A DNA stretch of 64,000 nucleotides from Parcubacteria group bacterium ADurb.Bin192 (lineage in GTDB: Bacteria; Patescibacteriota; Patescibacteriia; 2-12-FULL-60-25), in NCBI GenBank assembly GCA_002070095.1, contig MWCR01000004.1, positions 28,244-92,243 on the forward strand, given 5' to 3'. The position numbers and the translations under genes are program-made. Shown in pieces: positions 51,410 through 59,558 of the stretch (positions are counted from its first letter, which is position 1; every line of letters starts with the position of its first letter). A model generated the notes under the pieces. It worked only from the letters and a program-made list of their open reading frames with translations. It was not told the DNA's origin and searched no databases.

Positions 51410-52865
51410 AATATGGATTGATTAAACCGAGGCTGGATTCGCCCAGTACGATTAAAATTTCAGTACCGGACGCGGTTATATTCTCCGCGGTCATGTATTG
51501 ATTGTAAATAATTTTTTTGCCGTCAACCACCATGGGCTTGGAAGATGAGATGTCGGCATCCAGGATTTTCTTCAAACGGACCAGCTCTTCGGTTTTTTGT
51601 CCGTTGGTCAGATCGTAGATCACTGTCCTTTCGTAACCGCGGTGCGTGGCATTGCCGATACTGGGCACGATATAGCCTTGAGTTTTAAGTTTTTGCGACA
51701 CCTGATAAGCATAGCCTTCGTAAGTCGTGCCGTTTTTGATCTCCAAAGTGACCGTGGTTTGGGGTTTGAGCTGTTCTTGCTGTTCTTCTTTACTGATAAA
51801 TGGATTGCCGGCAATGGATCTGATTTCCGACCAGTCCGGTTTTTTAGGAAAGAGCATGTAGGCTCCGTTGACATTGGCCGGCACCAATTCTCCGTCCGGC
51901 GCGTCGGTTAAAACCCGCATGCTGATATTTTCCGCGTTAACTTGCGCGGCCGTGGGCGCCATGGCAATCAAATCCCAAGATGATAAATCGGTTTGGATGT
52001 GGCCGGACAAAATATTAATCAAGTCGCCGATCTTTTTGGGATTGGATAAAGTGCCCATGGAAAATAATTTTTCCCTGATGGCTTGGATGACTAGTTGTTG
52101 GCGCCGGCTGCGCGCGAAATCCGAGCCTTCTCCATTGTTGCCGTGCCGGGAGCGAACAAACTCCAGGGCTGTGTTGCCGTCCATGGTAGCCGGTCCTTTT
52201 TGAAAACTGATAGTGCGCCATTTATTATCTCCATCAGGATACGAGGTGTCCGTAAAGCTTCGGGCTACTTCAACATTGATGCCGCCTAAAGCGTCTATGA
52301 ATTTGGCAAAGCCGTTGAAGTCTATCTTTATGACATGATCTATCCTAATGCCCAAGAGTTCTCCCAGTGAATCGGCTGTTTGGCGCGCGCCCTGGCCCGG
52401 GTTGTCTTTTTCAGCCCAAGCATTGACGCTGTTTATTTTTTCAAATCGTCCATTGCCCAAAGGGAAGGCTAAGTCGCGCGGGATGGAGAGCATGGCCACC
52501 TTGTCGTTTTTTTTATCATAACCGGCCAAGATAATGGTGTCGGTCAGTTGAGGGCCGTCATGCCCCGTGCCGCCTACGCCCAAAAACAAGATGTTCAGCC
52601 GGTCGGCCGAGCTCTTAGCTTGCGCGGGGGAACCGATTTCAGATCCGCCCCAAGCCAGGTTGGATAATTCGGCAATGCCGGGTAATTGAACCACTTCCGC
52701 GAAAACACTGGTTCCGCGGGTGGCCGCCCGGTAGGAAGCCGCGGCTCCGATGGTCGCGAAAACGCCCACCATTAAAGCAAAAAAAACGGCAATGATTGCA
52801 GTTTTACGGCCGGCCGTCTTGTCCGAGGAGGTAGCCAGCAAATCAACCGATATATCCTTATTCAT
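51387..52865 (-). CDS. LytR-CpsA-Psr (LCP) family cell-wall ligase with LytR_C domain
   Basis: 492 aa from the ATG at 52865 (MNKDISVDLL); a further upstream open frame runs into repeat DNA and is rejected. A transmembrane helix lies at about 22-48. The LCP domain includes ILFLGVGGTGHDGPQLTDTII, SIPRDLAFPL and EFVRSRHGNNGEGSDFARSRRQQ (shown by its parts), with Arg and Asp residues that bind pyrophosphate lipid. A C-terminal LytR_C-type domain follows near 370-440. LCP proteins attach glycopolymers to peptidoglycan. A TGC-TATGCT extended -10 sits 9 nt upstream. Confidence 0.9.
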   Translation of the reverse strand: MNKDISVDLLATSSDKTAGRKTAIIAVFFALMVGVFATIGAAASYRAATRGTSVFAEVVQLPGIAELSNLAWGGSEIGSPAQAKSSADRLNILFLGVGGTGHDGPQLTDTIILAGYDKKNDKVAMLSIPRDLAFPLGNGRFEKINSVNAWAEKDNPGQGARQTADSLGELLGIRIDHVIKIDFNGFAKFIDALGGINVEVARSFTDTSYPDGDNKWRTISFQKGPATMDGNTALEFVRSRHGNNGEGSDFARSRRQQLVIQAIREKLFSMGTLSNPKKIGDLINILSGHIQTDLSSWDLIAMAPTAAQVNAENISMRVLTDAPDGELVPANVNGAYMLFPKKPDWSEIRSIAGNPFISKEEQQEQLKPQTTVTLEIKNGTTYEGYAYQVSQKLKTQGYIVPSIGNATHRGYERTVIYDLTNGQKTEELVRLKKILDADISSSKPMVVDGKKIIYNQYMTAENITASGTEILIVLGESSLGLINPYYEPPQTQ

Positions 52866-52915
52866 GCTTAACACAGCATAGCAAATCAAACTCGAGGCGT
52901 CTATAACGGACTGAT

Positions 52916-53350
52916 TTACGAAACATGTAGCATGTAACATGTAGCATGTAACATGTAACATGTAGCATGTAGCATGTAGCAAACAGCCCAACGCCCCCGT
53001 GCGCACCATCGTCATCCTGAATTCATTTCAGGATCTCGTCACTAAATCATTAAAACCGCAGCCATGTCATTGCGAGCGAGTCCGACGAGCACGCCACGGC
53101 GTTCGCGAACGCCGTGGCGTGGCAATCTGCTTAAACAACTAGCTCATGAGCGAGATTGCCGCGTCATTTCGTCGGACTCATTCCTCGCAATGACATGATT
53201 GTTGAGTTGTCATCCTCGCGACCTGTACCGATCGTAGCATTGGTAAGGCGGGGATCCGGTTTTTGGGTCACTGGATTCCCTTTTTCCCACCTACGCTTCA
53301 TCGATAAAGCTCTGGTGGGCGCGGCAAGGGAATGACGATTCGGTACAGGT
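52916..53350. repeat. Non-coding repeat island LCP / VirB6-like
   Basis: About 430 nt with no credible gene. 52924-52983 is a run of about eight CATGTAGC/CATGTAAC heptamer units. 53065-53195 is MITE-like copy 3. 53020-53040 holds an ATCCTGAATTC/ATTTCAGGAT inverted repeat, and 53280-53335 holds an imperfect CCCACC...GGTGGG and GGATTCC...GGAATGAC set. Confidence 0.65.
53065..53195. repeat. MITE-like inverted repeat, copy 3
   Basis: 131 bp, ends TGTCATTGCGAG/CTCGCAATGACA, with an inner GCCACGGCGTTCGCGAACGC palindrome and AGTCCGACGA/TCGTCGGACT arms. Confidence 0.7.
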
Positions 53351-53430
53351 TTCCTGCATTGAAGATTATAAGTTAAATATCGAAGCCTGTTAGGCTTGTG
53401 GATTACTACAATATATAAGCATCGTATCTG

Positions 53431-53439
53431 TGCTATAAT
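53431..53439 (+). promoter_or_regulatory. Extended -10 promoter of the secretion cluster
   Basis: TGC then TATAAT (53434-53439), 9 nt before the ATG at 53449. No good -35. It would start the VirB6-PrgI-VirB4 gene group with almost no leader. Confidence 0.55.
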
Positions 53440-53448
53440 TACCCACAG

Positions 53449-56400
53449 ATGCCTATGCGGAGGAGGTTATTTAATACAAGGCAGGGAAGAGCGTCACTGC
53501 TGGGTTTATGGCGCCGTATTTTTTTTGGCGAATCATCTTCCGGACAAGCGAAGAGTGAAGACTCGCCGGTTAATAAAAACCGTCAGAAGTATTTAGCGGC
53601 CGGCATCATGATGGCTGTTTTCGGCGTGTTCTTGGTAGCTTTTCCGGCGAACGCGGACATGGCCGGGAATTTGGTTAATTGGATTATCGCGATTTTTACC
53701 AAAGTCTTGGTGTACATCATGGAGCTCCTGGGTTATATCTTGATTCAGCTGGTGGATTTTTTGATTCAAATCGTGCAGTTCAATAATTTTGTGAAAGCCG
53801 CGCCCGTCAGGATCGGCTGGCCGATTTTGCGCGACACGGTCAACATGTTTTTTATCATCGTGGTTTTGGTTTCGGCCTTTGCTACGATTATCGGTTATCC
53901 CAAAGAGTTTCACTATCGTCAGATTCTGCCCAAGCTCTTGCTGATGGCTATTTTGATCAACTTTTCCAAAACCTTGATCGGCTTGATGATCGATTTTTCG
54001 CAGGTCGTGGTACTGACTTTTGTGAATGGCTTTAAAGCGGCTGCGGGCGGAAATTTTATCAATGCCCTGCATATCAGGGAGGTCATGAACATTAATACCA
54101 AAACCGGCCCGATCGTCACTCAGGTCGGCGATGAAATCAAAATCGACGCCGGTGCCGCGGCCGATGACGGCGTAACTATCTACCAAATATTCAACATGAT
54201 GCTGGCCGCCATTTTCGGCATCTGGCTGTTATCCATTTCCATTACCCTGATCATTATCATGGTGGTTTTCTTTTTGGCGCGCATCATTATTTTGTGGTTC
54301 TTGTTGATTACTTCGCCGGTCATGTTTTTCGCCTGGGCCTTGCCCGGCAAACTGCAAAAAGCTTTTTCCGCTTTTACGGATCAATGGTGGAACCGTTTGA
54401 GCTCGGCTTTAATCGGCGGTCCGGTGATGGCTTTCTTTTTGTGGTTGTCTTTGGCCATGGCTCAAGGCGGGAGCGGGCCCGATGCCTTGGTGGGTGACGG
54501 TCAGTCCGCTATTTACAGTGATACCAAAAGGAGTTCGGAAGTACAGGGCGTGGAAACGGCTTTTAAAGCCGGCGACAGGCTGGGTAGCATCGTGGTGACG
54601 GAAATCGGCGATGCCAAAACTTTTTCCAATTTTATTATCATGGTGGCTTTTATGCTGTTGGGTGTTCAGGTGGCCGTGCAATCATCACAGGCTTTGTCGC
54701 CTAAATTGGGCGGCTTGGCCAGATCCATTTCCGATACGGGCGGCATGATGGGCATGGGCGTGGCCGGCACCGTGCTCGGAGCCAGCTTGGCGCGCAAAGG
54801 CGCATCTTGGGCCGGCGGGCAGGTTGATAAAAGATACGGCATCAAGTCCGGAGCCGCCCGTATGGCTTTGGGGGCTATTCAAAAAACCGGTGTACCCGTG
54901 GGTGTGGGTACGCGGATGGCTTTGGCCAGGACGGCCACTGAACATCAGGTGGCATCCAAAAAACGAGCCTCTGAAATGAAGGATGCTTTTGGCAATCTGC
55001 CCCCCTCCATGCAGATGCGTGAGTACGACAATTTGGCCAACGGTCGACTGTCCAAATATTTTGGCGTTAAAGCCAACAAGATGGCGGCCGTGCAAAACAT
55101 GGCCACTTTGGCGGGCAGTGTGCCTTTCATGAAGAGCCAGCAAAACGAAGAACGGGATGCTGTTATGCGGGATGCTGTTAAGAACAATAGGTTTAAGGGT
55201 AAAAAAACATACGATGAGCTGGACACTGATCAAAAATTGGCCGTGGATACGGAGGCCAGACAAAGAGTTGACAGCAAGGTGGCTGATATCTTGGAACGGG
55301 GCAATAAATTTGCCACAGACAACAACATGACGGAATTGCAGGATCAGATTAAGCAGGCCAGAGAAAAGAACCCGGCTTTGTTTGCCAATGTCAAGCAAAA
55401 ATCAGACGTATCCGGCAAAATGTCTTCCGATCCCGAGGCGGAAAGAAAATTGCAAGACGACGCGTTTATGGATATGGCTTTTACGGTCAATTTCTTGCGC
55501 GGCAAAGGGTTTATGGATAATGACGGCAATTTGACGGTGGACCCGGTGTATGACGAAGACTTTAAGCAGATCATGCGCGGCCGCCAAGGCCAGTTGATCG
55601 GTTCGACTTTGGATTTCATGAACACGGATGAGGGCAAGAAGCGCGCCAAGGCTTTATTGAGCAATAAGGCCGAAGATAAAGACAATGCCACGCTTAACGT
55701 GAGCGCGGACGGCAAGAATTACAGTGTTCTGCTCCAGCCCGGCAATGCCAAAGACAAACCGCAGGTTTTGTCTTACAGTATGGGCGGAGTGGCTATGAGC
55801 AAGGGTCAGGTGACGGATGGCGTAAGCTCGGCAAAAATTACAGCTTTGGAGAGTGAGTTGACCAGGGGCGGGCGTACTTTGGAGCAGGTGGGTATGCGTT
55901 TGGGTAATGATAAACGAGCCGAAGAATTGACCAATAATTTGTCGACCCTGAACAGTTCGAGCGCAGCCGCAGCCCAAAAAGCCGACGCGCGGGCCAATAT
56001 CATGCAAAAAGGTTTGATGACGGCCAGCGGTTTGTTTGGCGTGGATGATAAAGGTGACTTTTCGGGCACCGGTCAAGTTGATTATGATGACACAGTGAGG
56101 AGTGCTTACGGTAATATCAAGGCCGGTGTGAATACTGAAGCCAATGTCAGAATTATTGCCAATTCTTTGTCCGGAGCCAAGGGTCAGGCATTGGCCACGC
56201 ATGGAGCGGCTTTGCAAAGCGGAGGTTACGAAGCCCTGCGTAAGGCTATCCAGCAATCCAGCGGAGAACAGAAACGGGCTTTGCAAGAAGGTTTGCGTGA
56301 AATCATGAATCAGGCGGCCGTGGCCATGCGCGAACAAGCATCTGGCAATAGTTTGAATGCCACCCAACAGCAGTACGTTGATACCGCGGAATGGCTTAAG

Positions 56401-56490
56401 GGTTCGGGCGCGCGAAGCGATCAGGATCAAAAAGCGGTGCGCAGTTTCCAGGCTTTGATGCGCGGCAAGGGTCAGGATTTCAGTTCCTAG
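53449..56490 (+). CDS. VirB6/TrbL-like polytopic membrane protein with long hydrophilic C-terminus
   Basis: 1013 aa. A basic N-terminus (about 1-45), a signal-like segment ending ANA near 69, then about seven transmembrane helices up to residue about 430. The segment LARIIILWFLLITSPVMFFAW is typical of VirB6/TrbL-like inner-membrane channels of secretion systems. From about 430 to 1013 it is hydrophilic and rich in Ala, Lys and Gln, presumably a cytoplasmic or extracytoplasmic scaffold. A start at 53455 is possible. It is the first gene of a cluster with PrgI and VirB4, giving its role by context. Confidence 0.7.
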   Translation: MPMRRRLFNTRQGRASLLGLWRRIFFGESSSGQAKSEDSPVNKNRQKYLAAGIMMAVFGVFLVAFPANADMAGNLVNWIIAIFTKVLVYIMELLGYILIQLVDFLIQIVQFNNFVKAAPVRIGWPILRDTVNMFFIIVVLVSAFATIIGYPKEFHYRQILPKLLLMAILINFSKTLIGLMIDFSQVVVLTFVNGFKAAAGGNFINALHIREVMNINTKTGPIVTQVGDEIKIDAGAAADDGVTIYQIFNMMLAAIFGIWLLSISITLIIIMVVFFLARIIILWFLLITSPVMFFAWALPGKLQKAFSAFTDQWWNRLSSALIGGPVMAFFLWLSLAMAQGGSGPDALVGDGQSAIYSDTKRSSEVQGVETAFKAGDRLGSIVVTEIGDAKTFSNFIIMVAFMLLGVQVAVQSSQALSPKLGGLARSISDTGGMMGMGVAGTVLGASLARKGASWAGGQVDKRYGIKSGAARMALGAIQKTGVPVGVGTRMALARTATEHQVASKKRASEMKDAFGNLPPSMQMREYDNLANGRLSKYFGVKANKMAAVQNMATLAGSVPFMKSQQNEERDAVMRDAVKNNRFKGKKTYDELDTDQKLAVDTEARQRVDSKVADILERGNKFATDNNMTELQDQIKQAREKNPALFANVKQKSDVSGKMSSDPEAERKLQDDAFMDMAFTVNFLRGKGFMDNDGNLTVDPVYDEDFKQIMRGRQGQLIGSTLDFMNTDEGKKRAKALLSNKAEDKDNATLNVSADGKNYSVLLQPGNAKDKPQVLSYSMGGVAMSKGQVTDGVSSAKITALESELTRGGRTLEQVGMRLGNDKRAEELTNNLSTLNSSSAAAAQKADARANIMQKGLMTASGLFGVDDKGDFSGTGQVDYDDTVRSAYGNIKAGVNTEANVRIIANSLSGAKGQALATHGAALQSGGYEALRKAIQQSSGEQKRALQEGLREIMNQAAVAMREQASGNSLNATQQQYVDTAEWLKGSGARSDQDQKAVRSFQALMRGKGQDFSS

Positions 56491-56493
56491 TGT

Positions 56494-58290
56494 ATGGCTA
56501 AAAGGGATGTATACAGTAATTTCATAGAAATGCCCAAGGGCATACAGGGTTTTTTGTTGCAAGAAGTTGAAGATTATTACGATAAGATAATCGCCGACTA
56601 TCAAATACCGCCGGATAAATTTTTTGATAATTTGGATGCCCCGGTTTTGGATGCCATTATGGGTGTCAGCACCATCAAAGAAAGTCTGCAGAAGATTCAT
56701 TTTTTTTTAAACTCTTTGCAGATGGAGGAAAAACGGGAGATCGAGTTGTTTTATGATTTATTGAAAAACATTTTTTGGCCTTTGCGTGAATTATTCGGGG
56801 ATGAACTGATGGTTTTTTTACGCGATCAAGAAATAGAGACCGCGGATTGGCCCAGGCGCAAAATTTTGTTCAAGCCGGTTTCTTATACGGGCGCGGCTTC
56901 GGAATTGGTTAACCACTTGGGCTTGCATTCGGCGGGCCGCCAATTGCACGATAAACTGCGTGATATTTTAAAAGATTTAACGCAAGGCAAGACCGTGGAA
57001 GATGAGGTGCGTGAATTGATGAGACGTTCGGCTGATTTGGGTGGATTGGGCTTTGATCAAAACATGACTGACAAGGCTTTGGCCGAGATTAAAGCCATCA
57101 TGTCCAACATTGAGCTTATGGATGAGGCGGACTATCGTGAATACCTGGCCGGTCATTTGGCACGCACCCTTAATTTGGATAATCAAGCAGGTTTTGAAGA
57201 GCCGGACGATGAGCAGATTAAAACCTTAAAAGCCGGTTTGCCGGCCAAATCCAGGGAGCAGACCGAGTTGGATAAGGCCGTGGAATATGCCTGGTCGCGC
57301 ATAGACAAAAAACCTGACAGTCAATATTTACAAAAACGCTTGCAAAACGTTATCTCTTCGCGCTTGAGAGATGTGCGCAATGCCATGGAGTTAAAAAGTT
57401 TGTTGCAAAGAGACACCAAGGTCGGTGGTTTGGGTCTGTCCCGCGAGGAAGCTGATGGCATGGCCGCGGTTATTGAAAGTGCTTATCAGGAAACCAGAGC
57501 CGCCATTGAGCAGGAGGAACGGAAAAAATTCGAATCTCAATTAGCCGAACAAAAACGCAAGATCGAAGAAAGAAGACAGCAGGAATCCGAGGAGCATGCC
57601 AGATGGTATCAAGAGAAAATAAAAAAAAGACAAGTTCAAGAAACCGAACAGCGTCAGTTTGCGCAAGCCGTTAAAAAAGAATTGAAGACCCAGGTCGGCC
57701 ACCCGTTGGACGGCAAGGACGCGGCCTTGGAACGGAGCAAATACGGCCGTTTGGTGCCGGTAACCGGCGCTGTTCAGCCGGCGGACAAGCTGGAGCGCCC
57801 GACGGTTTTGGGACTGGCCAAGGACACTCGTCCGCCCGCAACTCCCGGGGCCGGTGTTCCTCCCGCTCCGGTGGTTAAAGTGTCGGCGGCCACGGCCGAA
57901 TTAAAACAGCGTCCCGGAGCGGTCAGTGTGGATGGCGTGCAAACCATCAGAAGCGGAGCGCCCAAACTGCATGGTTTGATCGATGAATTAAGAGGCATGA
58001 CCTTGTCCGGCTTTAGGCGGTTGGGCAAGGAGCCCAAGGATTCGGTTAACCGGATAAATCAATATTTATCCACTTTAAATGAGGAAGCTTTTTCGCAGAA
58101 AGTACAGGGCATCAAGGCTTGGCAGTCATCACCGCTCATGAGGGTTTATCTGGATCTGGTTACCGAAAGTTTCAAGCAGGGCAAGCCCTTGGCGGCCATA
58201 GCCGAAGCCAAACGCGCGGCCGGAGAAAATACTTTAACCAAAGACGAATTGGAGGTTTTAATCAATCTTAATAACAGCATGCACTTTTAA
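56494..58290 (+). CDS. Coiled-coil protein of the secretion cluster, unknown
   Basis: 598 aa, soluble. The N-terminal about 330 residues are helical with an acidic/basic mix. A continuous Glu/Lys/Arg-rich coiled coil lies at about 338-395 (for example ERKKFESQLAEQKRKIEERR). A Pro-rich linker and a C-terminal helical domain (about 480-598) follow. It is 3 nt after the VirB6-like gene, so it is certainly co-translated with it. It has no similarity I recognise; a cytoplasmic platform or adaptor role is only inferred from position. Confidence 0.55.
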   Translation: MAKRDVYSNFIEMPKGIQGFLLQEVEDYYDKIIADYQIPPDKFFDNLDAPVLDAIMGVSTIKESLQKIHFFLNSLQMEEKREIELFYDLLKNIFWPLRELFGDELMVFLRDQEIETADWPRRKILFKPVSYTGAASELVNHLGLHSAGRQLHDKLRDILKDLTQGKTVEDEVRELMRRSADLGGLGFDQNMTDKALAEIKAIMSNIELMDEADYREYLAGHLARTLNLDNQAGFEEPDDEQIKTLKAGLPAKSREQTELDKAVEYAWSRIDKKPDSQYLQKRLQNVISSRLRDVRNAMELKSLLQRDTKVGGLGLSREEADGMAAVIESAYQETRAAIEQEERKKFESQLAEQKRKIEERRQQESEEHARWYQEKIKKRQVQETEQRQFAQAVKKELKTQVGHPLDGKDAALERSKYGRLVPVTGAVQPADKLERPTVLGLAKDTRPPATPGAGVPPAPVVKVSAATAELKQRPGAVSVDGVQTIRSGAPKLHGLIDELRGMTLSGFRRLGKEPKDSVNRINQYLSTLNEEAFSQKVQGIKAWQSSPLMRVYLDLVTESFKQGKPLAAIAEAKRAAGENTLTKDELEVLINLNNSMHF

Positions 58291-58376
58291 AAAAATAATT
58301 ATAAAATTTTAAAATATAAAATAAAAAATATTGGAGTCGTTGCGCAGAGATATTCGTAATTTTTCGCTGGTAATTG

Positions 58377-58382
58377 TATAAT
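58377..58382 (+). promoter_or_regulatory. -10 box of the PrgI-VirB4 genes
   Basis: Perfect TATAAT, 6 nt, ATG at 58389. No good -35. It separates the lower half of the cluster from the upper and predicts a leaderless mRNA. Confidence 0.5.
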
Positions 58383-58388
58383 AGGTCT

Positions 58389-58844
58389 ATGCCCGGTCAG
58401 TTTATTGTTCCACAGTTTATTGAAAATGAAGATAAGATTATCGGGCCTATTACGGTCAGGCAGTTTTTGATTTGTTTGGTGGCCGCGGGCGTTTTGTTTG
58501 TGGAATACAAAGTCCTGACCACGGCTTATTTTATTTTGGCGGCGGTTATCACCGCGGCTTTGGCCGGGGTTTTCGGTTTTTTAAAGATCAACGGTCAGCC
58601 TTTTCATTTCTTCTTTTTGAATTTCATACAAAGTCAAATCCGTCCGGCGCTCAGAGTCTGGAATAAAAACATGAGCTGGGAAATGATGGGCAAGGCCAAG
58701 GTGGTGGGTTTGCCCGTAGCCGAACAGACGCCTAAAAAGCCGCGTCCCAGTTCCACTCGTTTGCGTGATCTGGCTTTGGTGGTTAATACCGGAGGTGTTT
58801 ACAAGCCAGACGAAGAAGAAAAAGAAAATGTTCTGCCGTCCTGA
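58389..58844 (+). CDS. PrgI family protein
   Basis: 151 aa from the ATG at 58389. The opening MPGQFIVPQFIENEDKIIGP is the PrgI family layout, followed by two transmembrane helices at about 27-65 split by a short turn, then GQPFHFFFLNFIQSQIRP. PrgI/VirB3-like proteins sit between VirB4 and the membrane channel in Gram-positive-type secretion systems. An ATG at 58374 is only open because of a TTG/ATG upstream of the -10 box and is rejected. Confidence 0.8.
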   Translation: MPGQFIVPQFIENEDKIIGPITVRQFLICLVAAGVLFVEYKVLTTAYFILAAVITAALAGVFGFLKINGQPFHFFFLNFIQSQIRPALRVWNKNMSWEMMGKAKVVGLPVAEQTPKKPRPSSTRLRDLALVVNTGGVYKPDEEEKENVLPS

Positions 58845-58864
58845 TCCATCAAATTTAAAATATT

Positions 58865-59545
58865 ATGCAAAGCAAGCAAGCCAAATCAAAACCCGGAGTA
58901 CCGGCACAGAGCTACCTGAATATCGCGGAAGTGCGCGAGGACGTGGTGGTGCTTAAGGATGGTACTTTGAGGGCCGTGCTGTTGGTTTCGAGCATTAACT
59001 TCGCTTTGAAATCCGAAGATGAACAAAACGCCATTGTGCAGGCTTACATGCAGTTTTTGAATTCCCTGGATTTTCCGATTCAGGTGGTCATCCAGTCGCG
59101 GCGCATGAACATTGACGAATATATGGGCAAATTGCGGGAAATGGAACAGATGCAAAAAAATGAATTGCTGCGCAATCAAATCGTGGATTATCGCTCTTAC
59201 GTCAAGCAATTGGTTGATTTGGCCGAGATTATGCAGAAGCATTTTTATCTGGTAGTGCCGTTTGATCCCACGCTGGAAGGCAAGAAGGGTTTTATGGACA
59301 GGATCAACTCGATTTTAACGCCCATGATGACCATCCACCTGACGGACGAGCGTTTTAAGTCCCATAAATCAGCTTTGATGCTTAGGGTTAACAACGTTAT
59401 CGCCGGTTTGCAGGGTATGTCATTAAACGCGGTCATGCTCGACACGCAAAGCCTGATTGAATTGTATTACACGGTTTATAACCCGGAACTGTTTGAAACC
59501 CAGCGCATGACCGACGTGGGCCGATTGCAGATAGAAGGAGAATAA
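58865..59545 (+). CDS. VirB4/TraC N-terminal domain as a separate protein
   Basis: 226 aa. The text VVVLKDGTLRAVLLVSSINF and DEQNAIVQAYMQFLNSLDFPIQ matches the N-terminal non-ATPase domain of VirB4/TraC-type proteins. It has no Walker motif. It ends 13 nt before the next gene, which holds the ATPase part. So the VirB4 chain is split in two genes here. It lies about 20 nt after the PrgI stop. Confidence 0.75.
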   Translation: MQSKQAKSKPGVPAQSYLNIAEVREDVVVLKDGTLRAVLLVSSINFALKSEDEQNAIVQAYMQFLNSLDFPIQVVIQSRRMNIDEYMGKLREMEQMQKNELLRNQIVDYRSYVKQLVDLAEIMQKHFYLVVPFDPTLEGKKGFMDRINSILTPMMTIHLTDERFKSHKSALMLRVNNVIAGLQGMSLNAVMLDTQSLIELYYTVYNPELFETQRMTDVGRLQIEGE

Positions 59546-59558
59546 TCAAAAAATAATT

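Noticed and set aside
52866..53015. 50-codon N-terminal extension of the LCP protein
   Set aside because: It translates the heptamer repeat (repeated HATCYML), so it is repeat DNA, not protein.
55654..56700. Minus-strand open frame of 348 codons
   Set aside because: Antisense to the VirB6-like and next gene; His/Ile-rich text typical of shadows.
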